Positions 17,961 through 27,450 of a stretch of DNA of 64,000 nt are shown piece after piece. The stretch is from contig NZ_SKBU01000015.1 in NCBI RefSeq assembly GCF_004337705.1, positions 1 through 64,000 on the forward strand, written 5' to 3'. Position 1 is the first letter of the stretch; the number at the start of each line of letters is the position of its first letter. Under the pieces are notes generated by a model that was not told where the DNA came from, did no database searches, and was given only the letters and a program-made list of their open reading frames with translations. Made by a program: the position numbers and the translations under genes. Source of the stretch: Rubrobacter taiwanensis. GTDB taxonomy: Bacteria > Actinomycetota > Rubrobacteria > Rubrobacterales > Rubrobacteraceae.

Positions 17961-17989
17961 ATTATACTTGAGGGGAAGGTGTCTCCCAA
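17961..17989 (-). promoter_or_regulatory. recA promoter (TTGGGA, 17 bp, TATAAT)
   Basis: On the - strand TTGGGA (17989..17984) and TATAAT (17966..17961) are separated by exactly 17 bases, close to the primary sigma consensus. The predicted start is near 17954. It lies mostly between the rodZ stop (17998) and recA, so recA and recX can be transcribed independently of the ftsK-rodZ genes. Confidence 0.75.
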
Positions 17990-17997
17990 CGGCCCTC

Positions 17998-18867
17998 TCA
18001 GCCGCCGGCCTTGTGCTCGTAGGTTCTGGTTACCACCTCGCCGCTCCGGCCCATCGGGCCGAGATCCTGCCCGTTGACCGAGACGGTCACAGCTCCGGCG
18101 TCTCCGGAGGTTATGCTCACCTCTTCCCGGGCGTCGAAGCTCCGGGTGAAGCCCGGCGGTGCGACCTGCGCCAGCACCACCTCGCCATCGGCGGCGACCT
18201 CGAGCCAGGCCTCCCGCTCCTGCACGCTGACCTCTACCCGGAAGGTCTCCGATTCCGCCCCGGGATCCTCGCCGCCGGTCGCCCCGTTCTGCTGCTCCTC
18301 TCCGGCGGGCGGCGGCTGGCCCTCGTCGGGAGCCTGCTGCTGAGCGGGCGCTCCCCCCTCCTGCACCGCGACCCCGCCGTCCCCCTCCTCGGGCTGAGCT
18401 CCGCGGCCGATCCAGTACAGCGTGCCCACGACGGAGAGCAGGATCACGACCGCCAGCGCGATGGTGAACAGGGTGGGGCCGGAGAAGCGCCGCCGCTCGG
18501 TCCCGGCCAGCCCGCCCGGAGAGATGAGCGGCCTGTTGAAGTCGCTCTCCTCTTCCGGCGGCCGGGCGTACTGCTCGGTCTTGCGGTCCCGGCGGGGCGA
18601 GCGGTGGGCCCTGAGCTCCCGGGCCATCTGCTCCCCGTCCAGACCGAGGTAGTTGGCATAGGTCTTGAGGAAGCCCTGCACGTAGACGGCGTCCGGGAGA
18701 ACCGTGAAGTCCTCCTGCTCCAGCCCTTCGAGATAGCGGGCCCGGATCTTGGTCTCCCGCTCCACGTCTTTAAGCGAAAGCCCCTTCTCGATGCGGGCCT
18801 GCTCCAGCCTCCGCCCTATGCCGGGCCCCTGGTAGGCTCTGGCGTTATCCTCCCCGTTGGTGCTCAT
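17998..18867 (-). CDS. rodZ: RodZ-like protein: helix-turn-helix, one membrane helix, C-terminal beta domain
   Basis: The 289-residue protein has a Cro/CI-like helix-turn-helix at residues about 15-75 (RLEQARIEKGLSLKDVE...), a basic juxtamembrane stretch, a single transmembrane helix (FTIALAVVILLSVVGTLYWI), a Gln/Pro/Gly-rich linker and a C-terminal domain of the RodZ type (AWLEVAADGEVV). RodZ links the cytoskeleton to cell-shape machinery. ATG 18867 has GGAGG upstream. Whether the host has MreB is not visible here, so a role in cell shape is inferred from architecture. Confidence 0.82.
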   Translation of the reverse strand: MSTNGEDNARAYQGPGIGRRLEQARIEKGLSLKDVERETKIRARYLEGLEQEDFTVLPDAVYVQGFLKTYANYLGLDGEQMARELRAHRSPRRDRKTEQYARPPEEESDFNRPLISPGGLAGTERRRFSGPTLFTIALAVVILLSVVGTLYWIGRGAQPEEGDGGVAVQEGGAPAQQQAPDEGQPPPAGEEQQNGATGGEDPGAESETFRVEVSVQEREAWLEVAADGEVVLAQVAPPGFTRSFDAREEVSITSGDAGAVTVSVNGQDLGPMGRSGEVVTRTYEHKAGG

Positions 18868-18897
18868 ACTGCCTCCAGTCTACCGCAGACCCGGCGG

Positions 18898-21057
18898 TTA
18901 ATCATCTTCCTCGCCGAAGATGGCGGGCAGCTCGTGCTCGGCGACGATCACCGACCGGCTCTTGGACCCCTCATAGGGCCCCACAACCCCCTTGCGCTCC
19001 AGCGCATCCACGATGCGCCCGGCACGTGAGTATCCGACGCGGAAGCGGCGCTGGATGGCGCTCACCGAGGCCTGCTGCGTGGAGACCACGAAGCTGGCAG
19101 CCTCGCGCAGCAGCTCGTCTTCCATCTCCTCCTCTTCCCGCGCCTCTCTGGGAGGCTCGGTGACCTCCTCCACGAAGCGCTGCCGGGCCCGCTCGGCCGC
19201 AACCCCGACGACCTTCTCGACCTCCTCCTCGGAGATGAAGGCCCCCTGCAGGCGTACGGGGCGCGAAGCAGAGACGGGCTTGAAGAGCATGTCCCCCCGG
19301 CCCAGCAGCGCCTCGGCCCCCGGAGAGTCCAGGATCACGCGGCTGTCCACCTGGCTGGAGACGGCGAACGCGATGCGGCTGGGGATGTTGGCCTTGATCA
19401 TGCCCGTGATCACGTCCACGCTCGGCCGCTGAGTGGCCACGACCAGATGTATCCCCACCGCCCGCGCCTTCTGCGCGAGGCGGATCACGGCGTCCTCGAC
19501 CTTGGCCGCCGCGGTCATCATGAGGTCGGCGAGCTCGTCGATGACGATGAGCACGTAGGGCATGGGAGCGTCGGCCCGGGCGTTGTACCCCTCGATCGAA
19601 CGCACCCCGATCCGCTCCAGAACCTCGTAGCGGCGGTCCATCTCGGCCACCGCCCATGAGAGGGCGTTGGAGGCCCGCTTGACGTCCGTAACTACCGGGG
19701 TTATGAGGTGCGGCACTTTCGCAAACTGGGAGAGCTCGACCCTCTTGGGGTCTATGAGCACCATCTTGACCTCGCGCGGGTCGGTGGTCAGAAGCAGCGA
19801 GGTGAGCATCGCGTTGAGCATCACGCTCTTCCCGCTCCCCGTGGTCCCCGCGATCAGGAGGTGCGGCATGTCCCCCAGATCTATGAACTGCGCCCGGCCC
19901 GAGATGTCCTTCCCCAGCCCCACCGGCAGCCGCCAGTCGTTGCCGGCCGGATACTCCTGGAAGACGTCCCCGAGCGTGACCTGAGCAGGCCGGGTGTTGG
20001 GCACCTCCACCCCCACGGCGCTCTTGCCGGGTATGGGAGCCAGGATCCTTACCTCGGTCGCCGCCAGCGCGTAGGCTATGTCCTGCTGCAGGTTGCGCAC
20101 CTTGCTGACCTTGACCCCGGAGCCAAGCCGCAGCTCGTAGCGCGTCACCCGCGGCCCGACCACAGCCCGGATGACCCGCGCCTCAACCCCCAGCTCCGCA
20201 AGCGCTCCGGTAAGCCGGCGGCTAATCTCCCCAGCGTCGTGCTCAACCCCAGCACGCCCCCGCCGCAGCAGCGAGACCGGCGGCGGCGTGTAGTCCCCGG
20301 TAAAAAGCGGCTCCTCCGAGGTATCCCCCGGCTCAACCTCCTCGGGAAGCACCACCTTGAACTCCTCAGAAGCAGCAGGCTCCTCCGGCTCCCCGACCGG
20401 CTCGCGCCGCTCCGGAAGCGGCCTCCGGGCAGGGGGCCGCACCACCCGCCGGCGTTCGGCCAGCCGCGCAGCAGCAGCATCCCGGATGCGCCCCGCACTC
20501 TCGCCCACAAAGCCGGCGAAGGTCCGCAGATCGGTGAAGGTCAGACCGGTGAGCAGCGAGATGCCGGCAGCGTAGAGGGCCAGAACGAAGACAACAGTAC
20601 CTATGAGACCCCCTACCCGCCCCACCCCGTAGTAGAACGCGCTGCCAACAATCCCCCCGTACTCCGGGTAGACCGCCCGCTCGAAGAGCCGGACCTCCGG
20701 AACGAAGGCCGCAAGCGCCGTGGCAGTCGCCAGCAGAACTAGAGCCGCCCCCGCCACCCACCGCCCGCGCAGCCTCCCGAACAGCAGCAGAACCCCGCCC
20801 GCCACCGCCAGCGGAGCTACCGCAAAACCGGCCAGCCCCAGAAGATGCGTGAGAGCAACCCTCCCCACCTCACCCAGAAGCGCCCCGTGACCGGTCAGAA
20901 ACGCAGCCGTAAAGAAGACGCCCAAAACCACCAGAACCGCCCCCAGAACCTCAGGGCGGAAAAGCCTCCCCGATGCGAGGCTCCAGCGCTTACCGCGCCT
21001 ACTACCCTTCCTGCGCTTCGTCCCGCGCCGGTTGGCCGTGCGTCTGGACGATGCCAT
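18898..21057 (-). CDS. ftsK: DNA translocase FtsK/SpoIIIE
   Basis: Septal DNA pump for chromosome segregation. The 719-residue protein starts with a strongly basic tail, then four to five membrane segments (residues about 35-165), a Pro/Glu-rich linker, and the RecA-like motor with Walker A GTTGSGKS and Walker B LIVIDELADL. The C-terminal winged-helix gamma domain (RRFRVGYSRAGRIVDALE) reads KOPS-type orienting sequences. Two XerCD-like partners would be expected; one tyrosine recombinase lies at 7271-8206. Confidence 0.95.
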   Translation of the reverse strand: MASSRRTANRRGTKRRKGSRRGKRWSLASGRLFRPEVLGAVLVVLGVFFTAAFLTGHGALLGEVGRVALTHLLGLAGFAVAPLAVAGGVLLLFGRLRGRWVAGAALVLLATATALAAFVPEVRLFERAVYPEYGGIVGSAFYYGVGRVGGLIGTVVFVLALYAAGISLLTGLTFTDLRTFAGFVGESAGRIRDAAAARLAERRRVVRPPARRPLPERREPVGEPEEPAASEEFKVVLPEEVEPGDTSEEPLFTGDYTPPPVSLLRRGRAGVEHDAGEISRRLTGALAELGVEARVIRAVVGPRVTRYELRLGSGVKVSKVRNLQQDIAYALAATEVRILAPIPGKSAVGVEVPNTRPAQVTLGDVFQEYPAGNDWRLPVGLGKDISGRAQFIDLGDMPHLLIAGTTGSGKSVMLNAMLTSLLLTTDPREVKMVLIDPKRVELSQFAKVPHLITPVVTDVKRASNALSWAVAEMDRRYEVLERIGVRSIEGYNARADAPMPYVLIVIDELADLMMTAAAKVEDAVIRLAQKARAVGIHLVVATQRPSVDVITGMIKANIPSRIAFAVSSQVDSRVILDSPGAEALLGRGDMLFKPVSASRPVRLQGAFISEEEVEKVVGVAAERARQRFVEEVTEPPREAREEEEMEDELLREAASFVVSTQQASVSAIQRRFRVGYSRAGRIVDALERKGVVGPYEGSKSRSVIVAEHELPAIFGEEDD

Positions 21058-21182
21058 GCCCTCCGCTCCATCTCTTACTACGCCTGCCTTACGCGTCCCA
21101 GTCTACCGCAAAAGGCGGGCTTGTAACAGGAGACGCTACATGTTGTGGTGTTCCGAACCGTGAAGCTCAACCACAGGGGCCA

Positions 21183-22847
21183 TTAGACCTCAACTATAAG
21201 GGGAAGGATGATCGGGCGCTTTCCGGTCCGGTCTGCCAGGAAGCGTGAGAGGTCGCGCCGGATGGAGTTCTTGAGCTCTCCCCAGTCGGTTATGTGGTGG
21301 CGGGCGGTCTCTTGCAGGGTGGAGCTCACCACCTCTATGGCCTCTTGCAGCAGGCCGTCGGCATCGCGCATGTAGACGAAGCCGCGCGAGATGACGTCTG
21401 GGGCACCGAGCAGTTCGCCGCTCTGGGCGTTGATGCGGGCGACGACGACGAACATACCGTCGGCGGAGAGCTGCTGGCGCTCGCGCACGACCACGTCCGA
21501 GGCCGTATCGCCGAAGCTGGCACCGTCGATGAGGAACATACCGGCGGGGACGTTCTGCAGGCGGCGGGCTTCGCCGGCGCGGAACTCCAGCTGCGATCCG
21601 TTCTCCAGCAGGAAGATGCGTTCGGTGGGGAATCCCATCGAGACGGCGGTGTTAAAGTGGTGTCGCAGGTGGCGGTATTCGCCGTGGACCGGCACCAGGT
21701 AGCGGGGTTTGAGGAGGGAGAGCATTATCTTCTGTTCCTCCTGGGCTGCGTGGCCGGAGACGTGCACGGGTTTCAAGGGGCTGTAGTGCACATCGGCCCC
21801 GCGTTTCATGAGGTCGTTGATGACGCGCGAGACCTTCCGTTCGTTGCCCGGGATCGGGTGCGCGGCGATGATAACGGTATCGTCCTGACGCACCCGGATG
21901 GTCTTGTGGGTCTCGTTGGCGATACGCGAGAGCGCAGAAAGCGGCTCGCCCTGGGAGCCGGTAGTCAGGATGACCAGATCCCGGTCGGGGATGTTGTTGA
22001 TCTCGTGTTGCTCGACCATCATAGAGGCCGGGATGTTCAGGTAGCCCAGATCGCGCGCGATCTGGACGTTGCGCACCATCGAGCGTCCCGTAACGGCGAT
22101 GAGCCGGTCGTGGAGCTTCGCGGCCTCCACCACCTGGCCGATACGGTGCAGGTGCGAGGCGAAGGAGGCCACGATGATGCGGCCCGGGGCCTCGTCGAAG
22201 ATGTCGCGCAGGGCGTTGGAGACCACCCGCTCGGAGGGCACGTACCCCGGCCGCTCGGAGTTCGTGGAGTCTCCGAAGTAGGCGAGGACGCCCTGGGAGC
22301 CTAGAGCGGCCAGGCGTGAGAGGTCCGTGGTCCCGCCTTCTATGGGCGTCAGGTCTATCTTGTAGTCGCCGGAGAAGACCACGAGCCCGGCCGCCGTGTG
22401 GGCGGCTATCGCCACTGCGTCCGGGATGGAGTGGTTGACGTGGATGAACTCCAAAGTGTAGCCTGCTGTGTCCACCCGTTCTCCGGGCCTCACCTCCCGC
22501 AGTTCGGCGTTCTTGATGCCGAACTCCCGCAGCTTGGGCCGCACCAGCTCCAGCGTCAGCCGGGTCCCGTAGACCGGGACCTCCGGGAACTCCCGCAGCA
22601 GGTAGGGCAGGGCTCCGACGTGGTCCTCGTGCCCGTGGGTGAGGAAGACGCCTCTGAGCTCGGAAGCGTGCTCCCTTACGTACGTGAAGTCCGGCAGGAC
22701 GAGGTCTATGCCGGGCATCTCTTCGTCCGGGAAGGAGAGGCCGGCGTCTATGAGGATCATGCCGCTCGCCTGCCGCAAGGCGGTCATGTTCTTGCCGATC
22801 TCGCCCAACCCGCCGAGGGGGACGACTCTCAGCGCGGTGCTATCCAT
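21183..22847 (-). CDS. rnj: Ribonuclease J
   Basis: 5'-3' exo- and endoribonuclease of the metallo-beta-lactamase/beta-CASP family. The 554-residue protein has the zinc motif HGHEDH near residue 72, further His/Asp ligands (GDYKIDLTP, HVNHS) and the beta-CASP region (SGHAAQEEQ, PVHGEYRH). ATG 22847 has GGAGG upstream. Together with Rny and PNPase it makes up the RNA-decay set in this region. Confidence 0.95.
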   Translation of the reverse strand: MDSTALRVVPLGGLGEIGKNMTALRQASGMILIDAGLSFPDEEMPGIDLVLPDFTYVREHASELRGVFLTHGHEDHVGALPYLLREFPEVPVYGTRLTLELVRPKLREFGIKNAELREVRPGERVDTAGYTLEFIHVNHSIPDAVAIAAHTAAGLVVFSGDYKIDLTPIEGGTTDLSRLAALGSQGVLAYFGDSTNSERPGYVPSERVVSNALRDIFDEAPGRIIVASFASHLHRIGQVVEAAKLHDRLIAVTGRSMVRNVQIARDLGYLNIPASMMVEQHEINNIPDRDLVILTTGSQGEPLSALSRIANETHKTIRVRQDDTVIIAAHPIPGNERKVSRVINDLMKRGADVHYSPLKPVHVSGHAAQEEQKIMLSLLKPRYLVPVHGEYRHLRHHFNTAVSMGFPTERIFLLENGSQLEFRAGEARRLQNVPAGMFLIDGASFGDTASDVVVRERQQLSADGMFVVVARINAQSGELLGAPDVISRGFVYMRDADGLLQEAIEVVSSTLQETARHHITDWGELKNSIRRDLSRFLADRTGKRPIILPLIVEV

Positions 22848-22865
22848 CTGCCTCCAGGTTCTTCT

Positions 22866-24128
22866 CTAGTTCGCGGATATGTAGCGTTGCAGATCCAGCT
22901 CCTTCGGACCGATCGCTGCCAGATACATCCGCTCTGGCGCCAGATGCCGCCGTGCCAGACGCAGCACGTCTTCGGCGGTCACGGCGTCTATGCGCCCGGC
23001 GATCTCCTCTGGCGTGAGCAGCTCGGCACCGGTGATGACGCTGCGGCCTATGCGGCTCATGCGGGCGCCGGTGCTCTCCAGCGCGAGCAGCGTGGAGCTC
23101 TTGAGCTGCTCTTTGGTGCGGGAGAGCTCCTCCTCTGAGACCGGCTCCTCGCGCAGCGAGGCGATCTGCTCGGAGATCACGCGCACCGCCTCCTGCACGT
23201 TCCCGGCGGTGGAGCCGGCGTAGATCTCCAGCTCCCCCGCGTCCGAGTAGCTCTGGTGGTAGGAGTAGACCGCGTAGGCCAGCCCGCGCTTCTCCCGCAC
23301 CTCCTGGAAGAGCCGGCTCGACATCCCGCCGCCGAGGATGTTGTTCAGGGCGGCCATGGCGAACCGGTCCTCGTCCGAGGCGGAGATGCCGGAGGCGCCG
23401 AGCGCCACGTGGTACTGCTCGGTCTCCTTGAAGGTGAACGAGGCGCGACTCTCCGGCGGCTGCGGCCGCGCGGCACGCTCGAAGGGCCGGCCCTCCGGCA
23501 GGCCGGAGAGCCTCTCCTCGACCAGGCGCTCCAGGCGTTCGGGATTTAGGCGTCCGGCCGCTGCGACGAAGACGTTGGGCGCCGTGTAGGCGCCGCGGTG
23601 GAAGTCGCGCAGGGTGTTGTGGTCCACGCTCCGCACGGTCTCGGCCGTGCCGATCACGGGCCGCCCCAGAGGATCGCGGTTGAAGATCAGGCCCGAGAGA
23701 TACTCGCCGACCATCTGGTCCGGCCGGTCCTCGTACATCTTGATCTCCTCCACGATCACCTCGCGCTCCCGCTCCAGGTCCGCGAGCGTCGGGTTTACGA
23801 CCATGTCGGTCATGATCTCGAGCGCCCTCTCGAGGTGCTGCGGCAGGAAGCGGGCGTAGACGAAGGTGTACTCCTGGCTGGTGGCCGCATTCTCCTGCGC
23901 CCCGATGCTCTCGAACGCCTGGGCGAGGCCTAAAGCGTCCAGCCGCGGCGTGCCCTTGAAGAGCATGTGCTCCATCAGGTGCGTGATGCCGGCCCTCTCC
24001 TCCGGCTCGTCCCGGCTGCCGGCCCGGATCCAGACCCCGAGCGCGACGCTCGTCGCCTCGCGCATCGGCTCGGTATAGACCCGGACCCCGTTCTCCAGCG
24101 TCCTCAAGCGAACGTTGGCGTCGGCCAA
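22866..24128 (-). CDS. M16 family zinc peptidase (processing-peptidase-like)
   Basis: The 420-residue protein has the inverted zinc motif HLMEH near residue 50 and the downstream Glu (EREVIVEEIKMYEDRP), as in mitochondrial processing peptidase-like M16B enzymes. It starts at TTG 24128, 4 bases after the pnp stop, and is probably translated from the same mRNA; a peptidase of this family after pnp is also found in Bacillus. The substrate is unknown. Confidence 0.9.
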   Translation of the reverse strand: MADANVRLRTLENGVRVYTEPMREATSVALGVWIRAGSRDEPEERAGITHLMEHMLFKGTPRLDALGLAQAFESIGAQENAATSQEYTFVYARFLPQHLERALEIMTDMVVNPTLADLEREREVIVEEIKMYEDRPDQMVGEYLSGLIFNRDPLGRPVIGTAETVRSVDHNTLRDFHRGAYTAPNVFVAAAGRLNPERLERLVEERLSGLPEGRPFERAARPQPPESRASFTFKETEQYHVALGASGISASDEDRFAMAALNNILGGGMSSRLFQEVREKRGLAYAVYSYHQSYSDAGELEIYAGSTAGNVQEAVRVISEQIASLREEPVSEEELSRTKEQLKSSTLLALESTGARMSRIGRSVITGAELLTPEEIAGRIDAVTAEDVLRLARRHLAPERMYLAAIGPKELDLQRYISAN

Positions 24129-24132
24129 GAGC

Positions 24133-26193
24133 CTAATCCTCCACCCGCTCCAGCGAGATGCGGTCCTGGCTGTCCACGTCCAGCACCCGCACCTTGATCA
24201 CATCTCCGGTCTTCACCACGTCCTCCACCCGCTCGACGCGGCCCGGGGCCAGCCGGGAGATGTGCAGCAGGCCGTCCTTGCCGGGCTTCAACTCGACGAA
24301 CGCGCCGAAGTTGGTGGTCTTCACGACCCGCCCGGTGAAGATGTCCCCGGCCTCGATGTCCTTGACCATCCCCCGGATGACCGAGAGCGCTTGCTCGACG
24401 GCCTCGGCATTGACGCCGGCCACGAAGACCGTCCCGTCGTTCTCGACCGTGATGCTGACCCCGTACTCGTCCTGGATCGCGTTGATCGTCTTCCCACCGG
24501 GACCGATAAGCAGCCCGATCTTGTCCGTGTCTATGCGCAGGCTCTCCACCCGCGGCGCGTAGCGCGAGATCTCCGGCCGCGGCTCGGGGATGGTCTTGAG
24601 CATGATGTCCAGGATCTCCAGCCGCCCCCTGCGGGCCTGCTTCAGCGCCTCGCTCAGCAGCCCGGAGGAGACGCCCGTGATCTTCATATCCATCTGCAGC
24701 GCCGTGATCCCCTCGCGCGTGCCGGCGACCTTGAAGTCCATGTCGCCCAGGTGGTCCTCAAGCCCCTGGATGTCGGTGAGGATGACGTAGTCATCTCCCT
24801 CTTTTACGAGGCCCATCGCCACCCCGGCGACCGGGGCCTTGATCCCTACGCCCCCGTCCATCAGCGCGAGCGTGGAGCCGCAGACGCTCGCCATCGAGGA
24901 GGAGCCGTTGGACTCCAGGACCTCGGAGATGATCCGGATGGCGTACGGGAACTCCTCCTCGGACGGGATCACCGGCAGGAGCGCCCGCTCGGCCAGAGCG
25001 CCGTGCCCGATCTCGCGCCGCTTCGGCCCCCGCAGAAACGCCGTCTCGCCCGTCGAGTACGGCGGGAAGTTGTAGTGGTGTAGATAGCGCTTCTCGGTTA
25101 TGGGTTCGGCCGTGTCCAGCCGCTGCACCAGCCCGAGATCTGCGAGCGCCAGCGAGCTTAAGACCTGCGTCTCGCCCCGGGTGAAGAGCCCCGTCCCGTG
25201 CACCCGTGGCAACACGCCTACCTCGGCCGTGGTGGGCCGGATCTCGTCGAAAGCCCTCAGGTCGGTGCGCTTGCGGTCCTCGAGATATAGCTTCCTGAAC
25301 GCCTCCTTCTTGAGCGTCCCGAAGGCTTCCTGAACCCGCAGCACCTCCTCCTCGTCCTCGCGCCCGGCAAGCATCTCCTCCAGAAGCTCATCCAGCTCCC
25401 GGTTGCGCGCCCGGCGGTCGGTGGTGACGATGGCGTCCTTGACGCGGCCCAAGTACCGCTCGCGCAGCTCCCCGAGCAGAGGGTTGGGCTCCTCCTCCGG
25501 GACGGCCTGCTTCTCCTTCCCGACCTCGGCCGCCCACCGCTCGATGGCCTCCGCCTGAGCCGCAACGTTCTGCTGCGCAAACTCCATGGCCTCCACGATC
25601 AGCCCCTCGGGCACCTCGTTGGCCCCGGCCTCGACCATCGTTATGGCCTCCCTGGTGCCGGCCACGACGAGGTCCAGATCGCTCTCGGCGATCTGATCGT
25701 AGGTCGGGTTGAGGATGAACTCGCCGTCGGGGCCCCGCCCCACGCGCACCGCCCCGATCGGCCCCCGGAACGGGATGTCCGAAATCGCCAGCGCCGCCGA
25801 AGCCCCGACCATGCTGACCGTGTCGTAGGGCGTCTCCTGATCGGCGGCAAATACGGTCCCGATGATCTGTACCTCGTAGAAGTAGTTCTCCGGGAAGAGC
25901 GGCCTCAGCGGCCGGTCGGTGAGCCGGGCGGTCAGAATGGCCTTCTCACTCGGACGTCCCTCCCGCTTGATGTAGCCGCCGGGGATCTTGCCGGCGGCCG
26001 ACATCCTCTCCTCTATGTCCACGCTGAGCGGCAGGAATCCTGCCCCCTCCCGCGGCGTCTGCGAACGCGTGGCCGTGGAGAGCACGAGCGTGTCCCCGAG
26101 CCGCGCGGTTACCGCACCGCCCGCCTGCCGGGCCAGCTTCCCGGTCTCAAGCACGAGCGAGCGCTCGCCGATGGGTATCTCTAGGCGCATCAT
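24133..26193 (-). CDS. pnp: Polyribonucleotide nucleotidyltransferase (PNPase)
   Basis: Phosphorolytic 3'-5' exoribonuclease. The 686-residue protein has two RNase PH-like domains, a KH domain (GPGGKTINAIQDEYG) and a C-terminal S1 domain (GDIFTGRVVKTTNFGAFVEL). Start at ATG 26193 or the adjacent ATG 26190, with GGAG upstream. It follows rpsO, the usual rpsO-pnp pair, in which pnp is often autoregulated through its leader. Confidence 0.96.
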   Translation of the reverse strand: MMRLEIPIGERSLVLETGKLARQAGGAVTARLGDTLVLSTATRSQTPREGAGFLPLSVDIEERMSAAGKIPGGYIKREGRPSEKAILTARLTDRPLRPLFPENYFYEVQIIGTVFAADQETPYDTVSMVGASAALAISDIPFRGPIGAVRVGRGPDGEFILNPTYDQIAESDLDLVVAGTREAITMVEAGANEVPEGLIVEAMEFAQQNVAAQAEAIERWAAEVGKEKQAVPEEEPNPLLGELRERYLGRVKDAIVTTDRRARNRELDELLEEMLAGREDEEEVLRVQEAFGTLKKEAFRKLYLEDRKRTDLRAFDEIRPTTAEVGVLPRVHGTGLFTRGETQVLSSLALADLGLVQRLDTAEPITEKRYLHHYNFPPYSTGETAFLRGPKRREIGHGALAERALLPVIPSEEEFPYAIRIISEVLESNGSSSMASVCGSTLALMDGGVGIKAPVAGVAMGLVKEGDDYVILTDIQGLEDHLGDMDFKVAGTREGITALQMDMKITGVSSGLLSEALKQARRGRLEILDIMLKTIPEPRPEISRYAPRVESLRIDTDKIGLLIGPGGKTINAIQDEYGVSITVENDGTVFVAGVNAEAVEQALSVIRGMVKDIEAGDIFTGRVVKTTNFGAFVELKPGKDGLLHISRLAPGRVERVEDVVKTGDVIKVRVLDVDSQDRISLERVED

Positions 26194-26216
26194 GTATTTC
26201 TCCTCTTGGATCTTCG

Positions 26217-26483
26217 TTACCGGCGCAGGCCGAGCCGCGAGATGAGCGCCCTGTAGCGCTCGACGTCCTGATTCTGCAGGTACCTTAGCAGCCGCCGCCG
26301 GCGGCCGACCATCTTTAGAAGCCCCCGCCGGGAATGATAGTCGTGCTTGTGAACCCGCAGGTGCTCGGTGAGGTGATTGATCCGCTCGGTAAGTATCGCC
26401 ACCTGCACCTCGGGAGACCCGGTGTCGCTCTCGTGGGTCCTGTACTCCTCGATGATCTTCTCTTTGTTCTCCACTGCCGCCAA
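26217..26483 (-). CDS. rpsO: 30S ribosomal protein S15
   Basis: Primary 16S rRNA-binding protein of the small subunit. The core ([19 protein letters not shown] and [20 protein letters not shown]) is unmistakable. The open frame runs up to ATG 26549, but the first 22 codons are purine- and AT-rich and unlike S15. TTG 26483 gives 88 residues, matching the usual 88-89; GTG 26474 is an alternative. The start choice is inferred from length. Confidence 0.9.
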   Translation of the reverse strand: MAAVENKEKIIEEYRTHESDTGSPEVQVAILTERINHLTEHLRVHKHDYHSRRGLLKMVGRRRRLLRYLQNQDVERYRALISRLGLRR

Positions 26484-26556
26484 CTTCTCTCTATCCTCTT
26501 CTTCTCTATCCTTGCCTCTTATCTCTTCTTCCAGCATATATGCTAACACATACTTT
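26484..26556 (-). promoter_or_regulatory. AT-rich rpsO 5' region with a 12-bp palindrome
   Basis: The 73 bases between ribF and the likely rpsO start are far more A/T- and purine-rich than their surroundings. They include the perfect palindrome AGCATATATGCT at 26533-26544. Probably the rpsO promoter/leader, but no consensus promoter with correct spacing could be fixed. Confidence 0.4.
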
Positions 26557-27450
26557 TTAGCTTTTATTGCGAGCCGCGGCTATCTCCCGCGCCTGCCTTA
26601 CATCTTGCTCTAACTGAGCTACAAGCTCCTCCACCCCGCCGAACTTCTTCTCCTCCCTGAGACGGTGCGTGAAGTACACGTCTATCTCCCACCCGTAGAT
26701 GTCCCGGTCGAAGTCCAGTATGTAGGCCTCCACCCGCGGCACCCCACGCCCGAAGGTGGGCGCAATCCCCACGTTTATGCACGCCCCGAACCGCTCCCTC
26801 CCTACCACAGCCTCCCCCGCATATACCCCGCGCCCAGGCACCACCACCCCCGCTTCCGGGATCAGATTCGCCGTCGGGAACCCGATGGTGCGCCCGCGCC
26901 GGTCCCCCTCCACAACCTTCCCCCGCAGCGTGAACGGGCGCCCGAGCAACCGGGCCGCCTCCTCGACCCGACCCTCGGCTACCGCCCGCCGGATCCGGGT
27001 CGAGCTTACCTCTCCTCCAGCCTCAAGCACCCCCACGCTCCACACCCGGCCGCCAAAACCATCCATAAGACGCCGCAACGCCTCCACGTCCCCGACAGCT
27101 CCCCGGCCGAACCGGAAGTTCTCTCCCACTACAACCCCGGCCGCATCAAGCTCCCCGACGAGCACCTCCCGGACGAACTCCTCCGGGGTCTTCAGCGAGA
27201 GCTCCCGCGTGAACGGTATCGTAACCACCTCATCTACCCCGAGCCCCAACAGAAGCTCGCGGCGCACCCCGATCGGCGTCAGAAGCGCCGGCTCAGTCCC
27301 CGGACGCACCACGGACCGCGGATGCGGATGGAAGGTGGCAGCAACGGAAGACAGCCCCAGCCTCCTGCCCTCCACAACCGCCCGACGTACCACCGCCTGA
27401 TGCCCCAAATGCACCCCGTCGAACGTCCCGAGCGCTACTACCGCGGCCAC
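26557..27450 (-). CDS. ribF: Bifunctional riboflavin kinase/FAD synthetase
   Basis: Makes FMN and then FAD. From GTG 27450 (GGAGGT 6 bases upstream) the protein is 297 residues: the FAD synthetase nucleotidyl motif [12 protein letters not shown] at the N-terminus, then the riboflavin kinase domain ([21 protein letters not shown]). The start overlaps the truB end by 13 bases. The open frame extends upstream to 27567 but that part is Gly-rich and unlike RibF. On the + strand the gene is very C-rich. Confidence 0.92.
   Translation of the reverse strand: MAAVVALGTFDGVHLGHQAVVRRAVVEGRRLGLSSVAATFHPHPRSVVRPGTEPALLTPIGVRRELLLGLGVDEVVTIPFTRELSLKTPEEFVREVLVGELDAAGVVVGENFRFGRGAVGDVEALRRLMDGFGGRVWSVGVLEAGGEVSSTRIRRAVAEGRVEEAARLLGRPFTLRGKVVEGDRRGRTIGFPTANLIPEAGVVVPGRGVYAGEAVVGRERFGACINVGIAPTFGRGVPRVEAYILDFDRDIYGWEIDVYFTHRLREEKKFGGVEELVAQLEQDVRQAREIAAARNKS

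Noticed and set aside
17961-17989. LexA/SOS operator in the recA promoter
   Set aside because: No palindrome of a known LexA type is visible around the -35, -10 or leader.
21058-21182. A tRNA or small RNA in the ftsK-rnj gap
   Set aside because: Only a weak TGTGGT/ACCACA stem is present; no cloverleaf and no T-tract.
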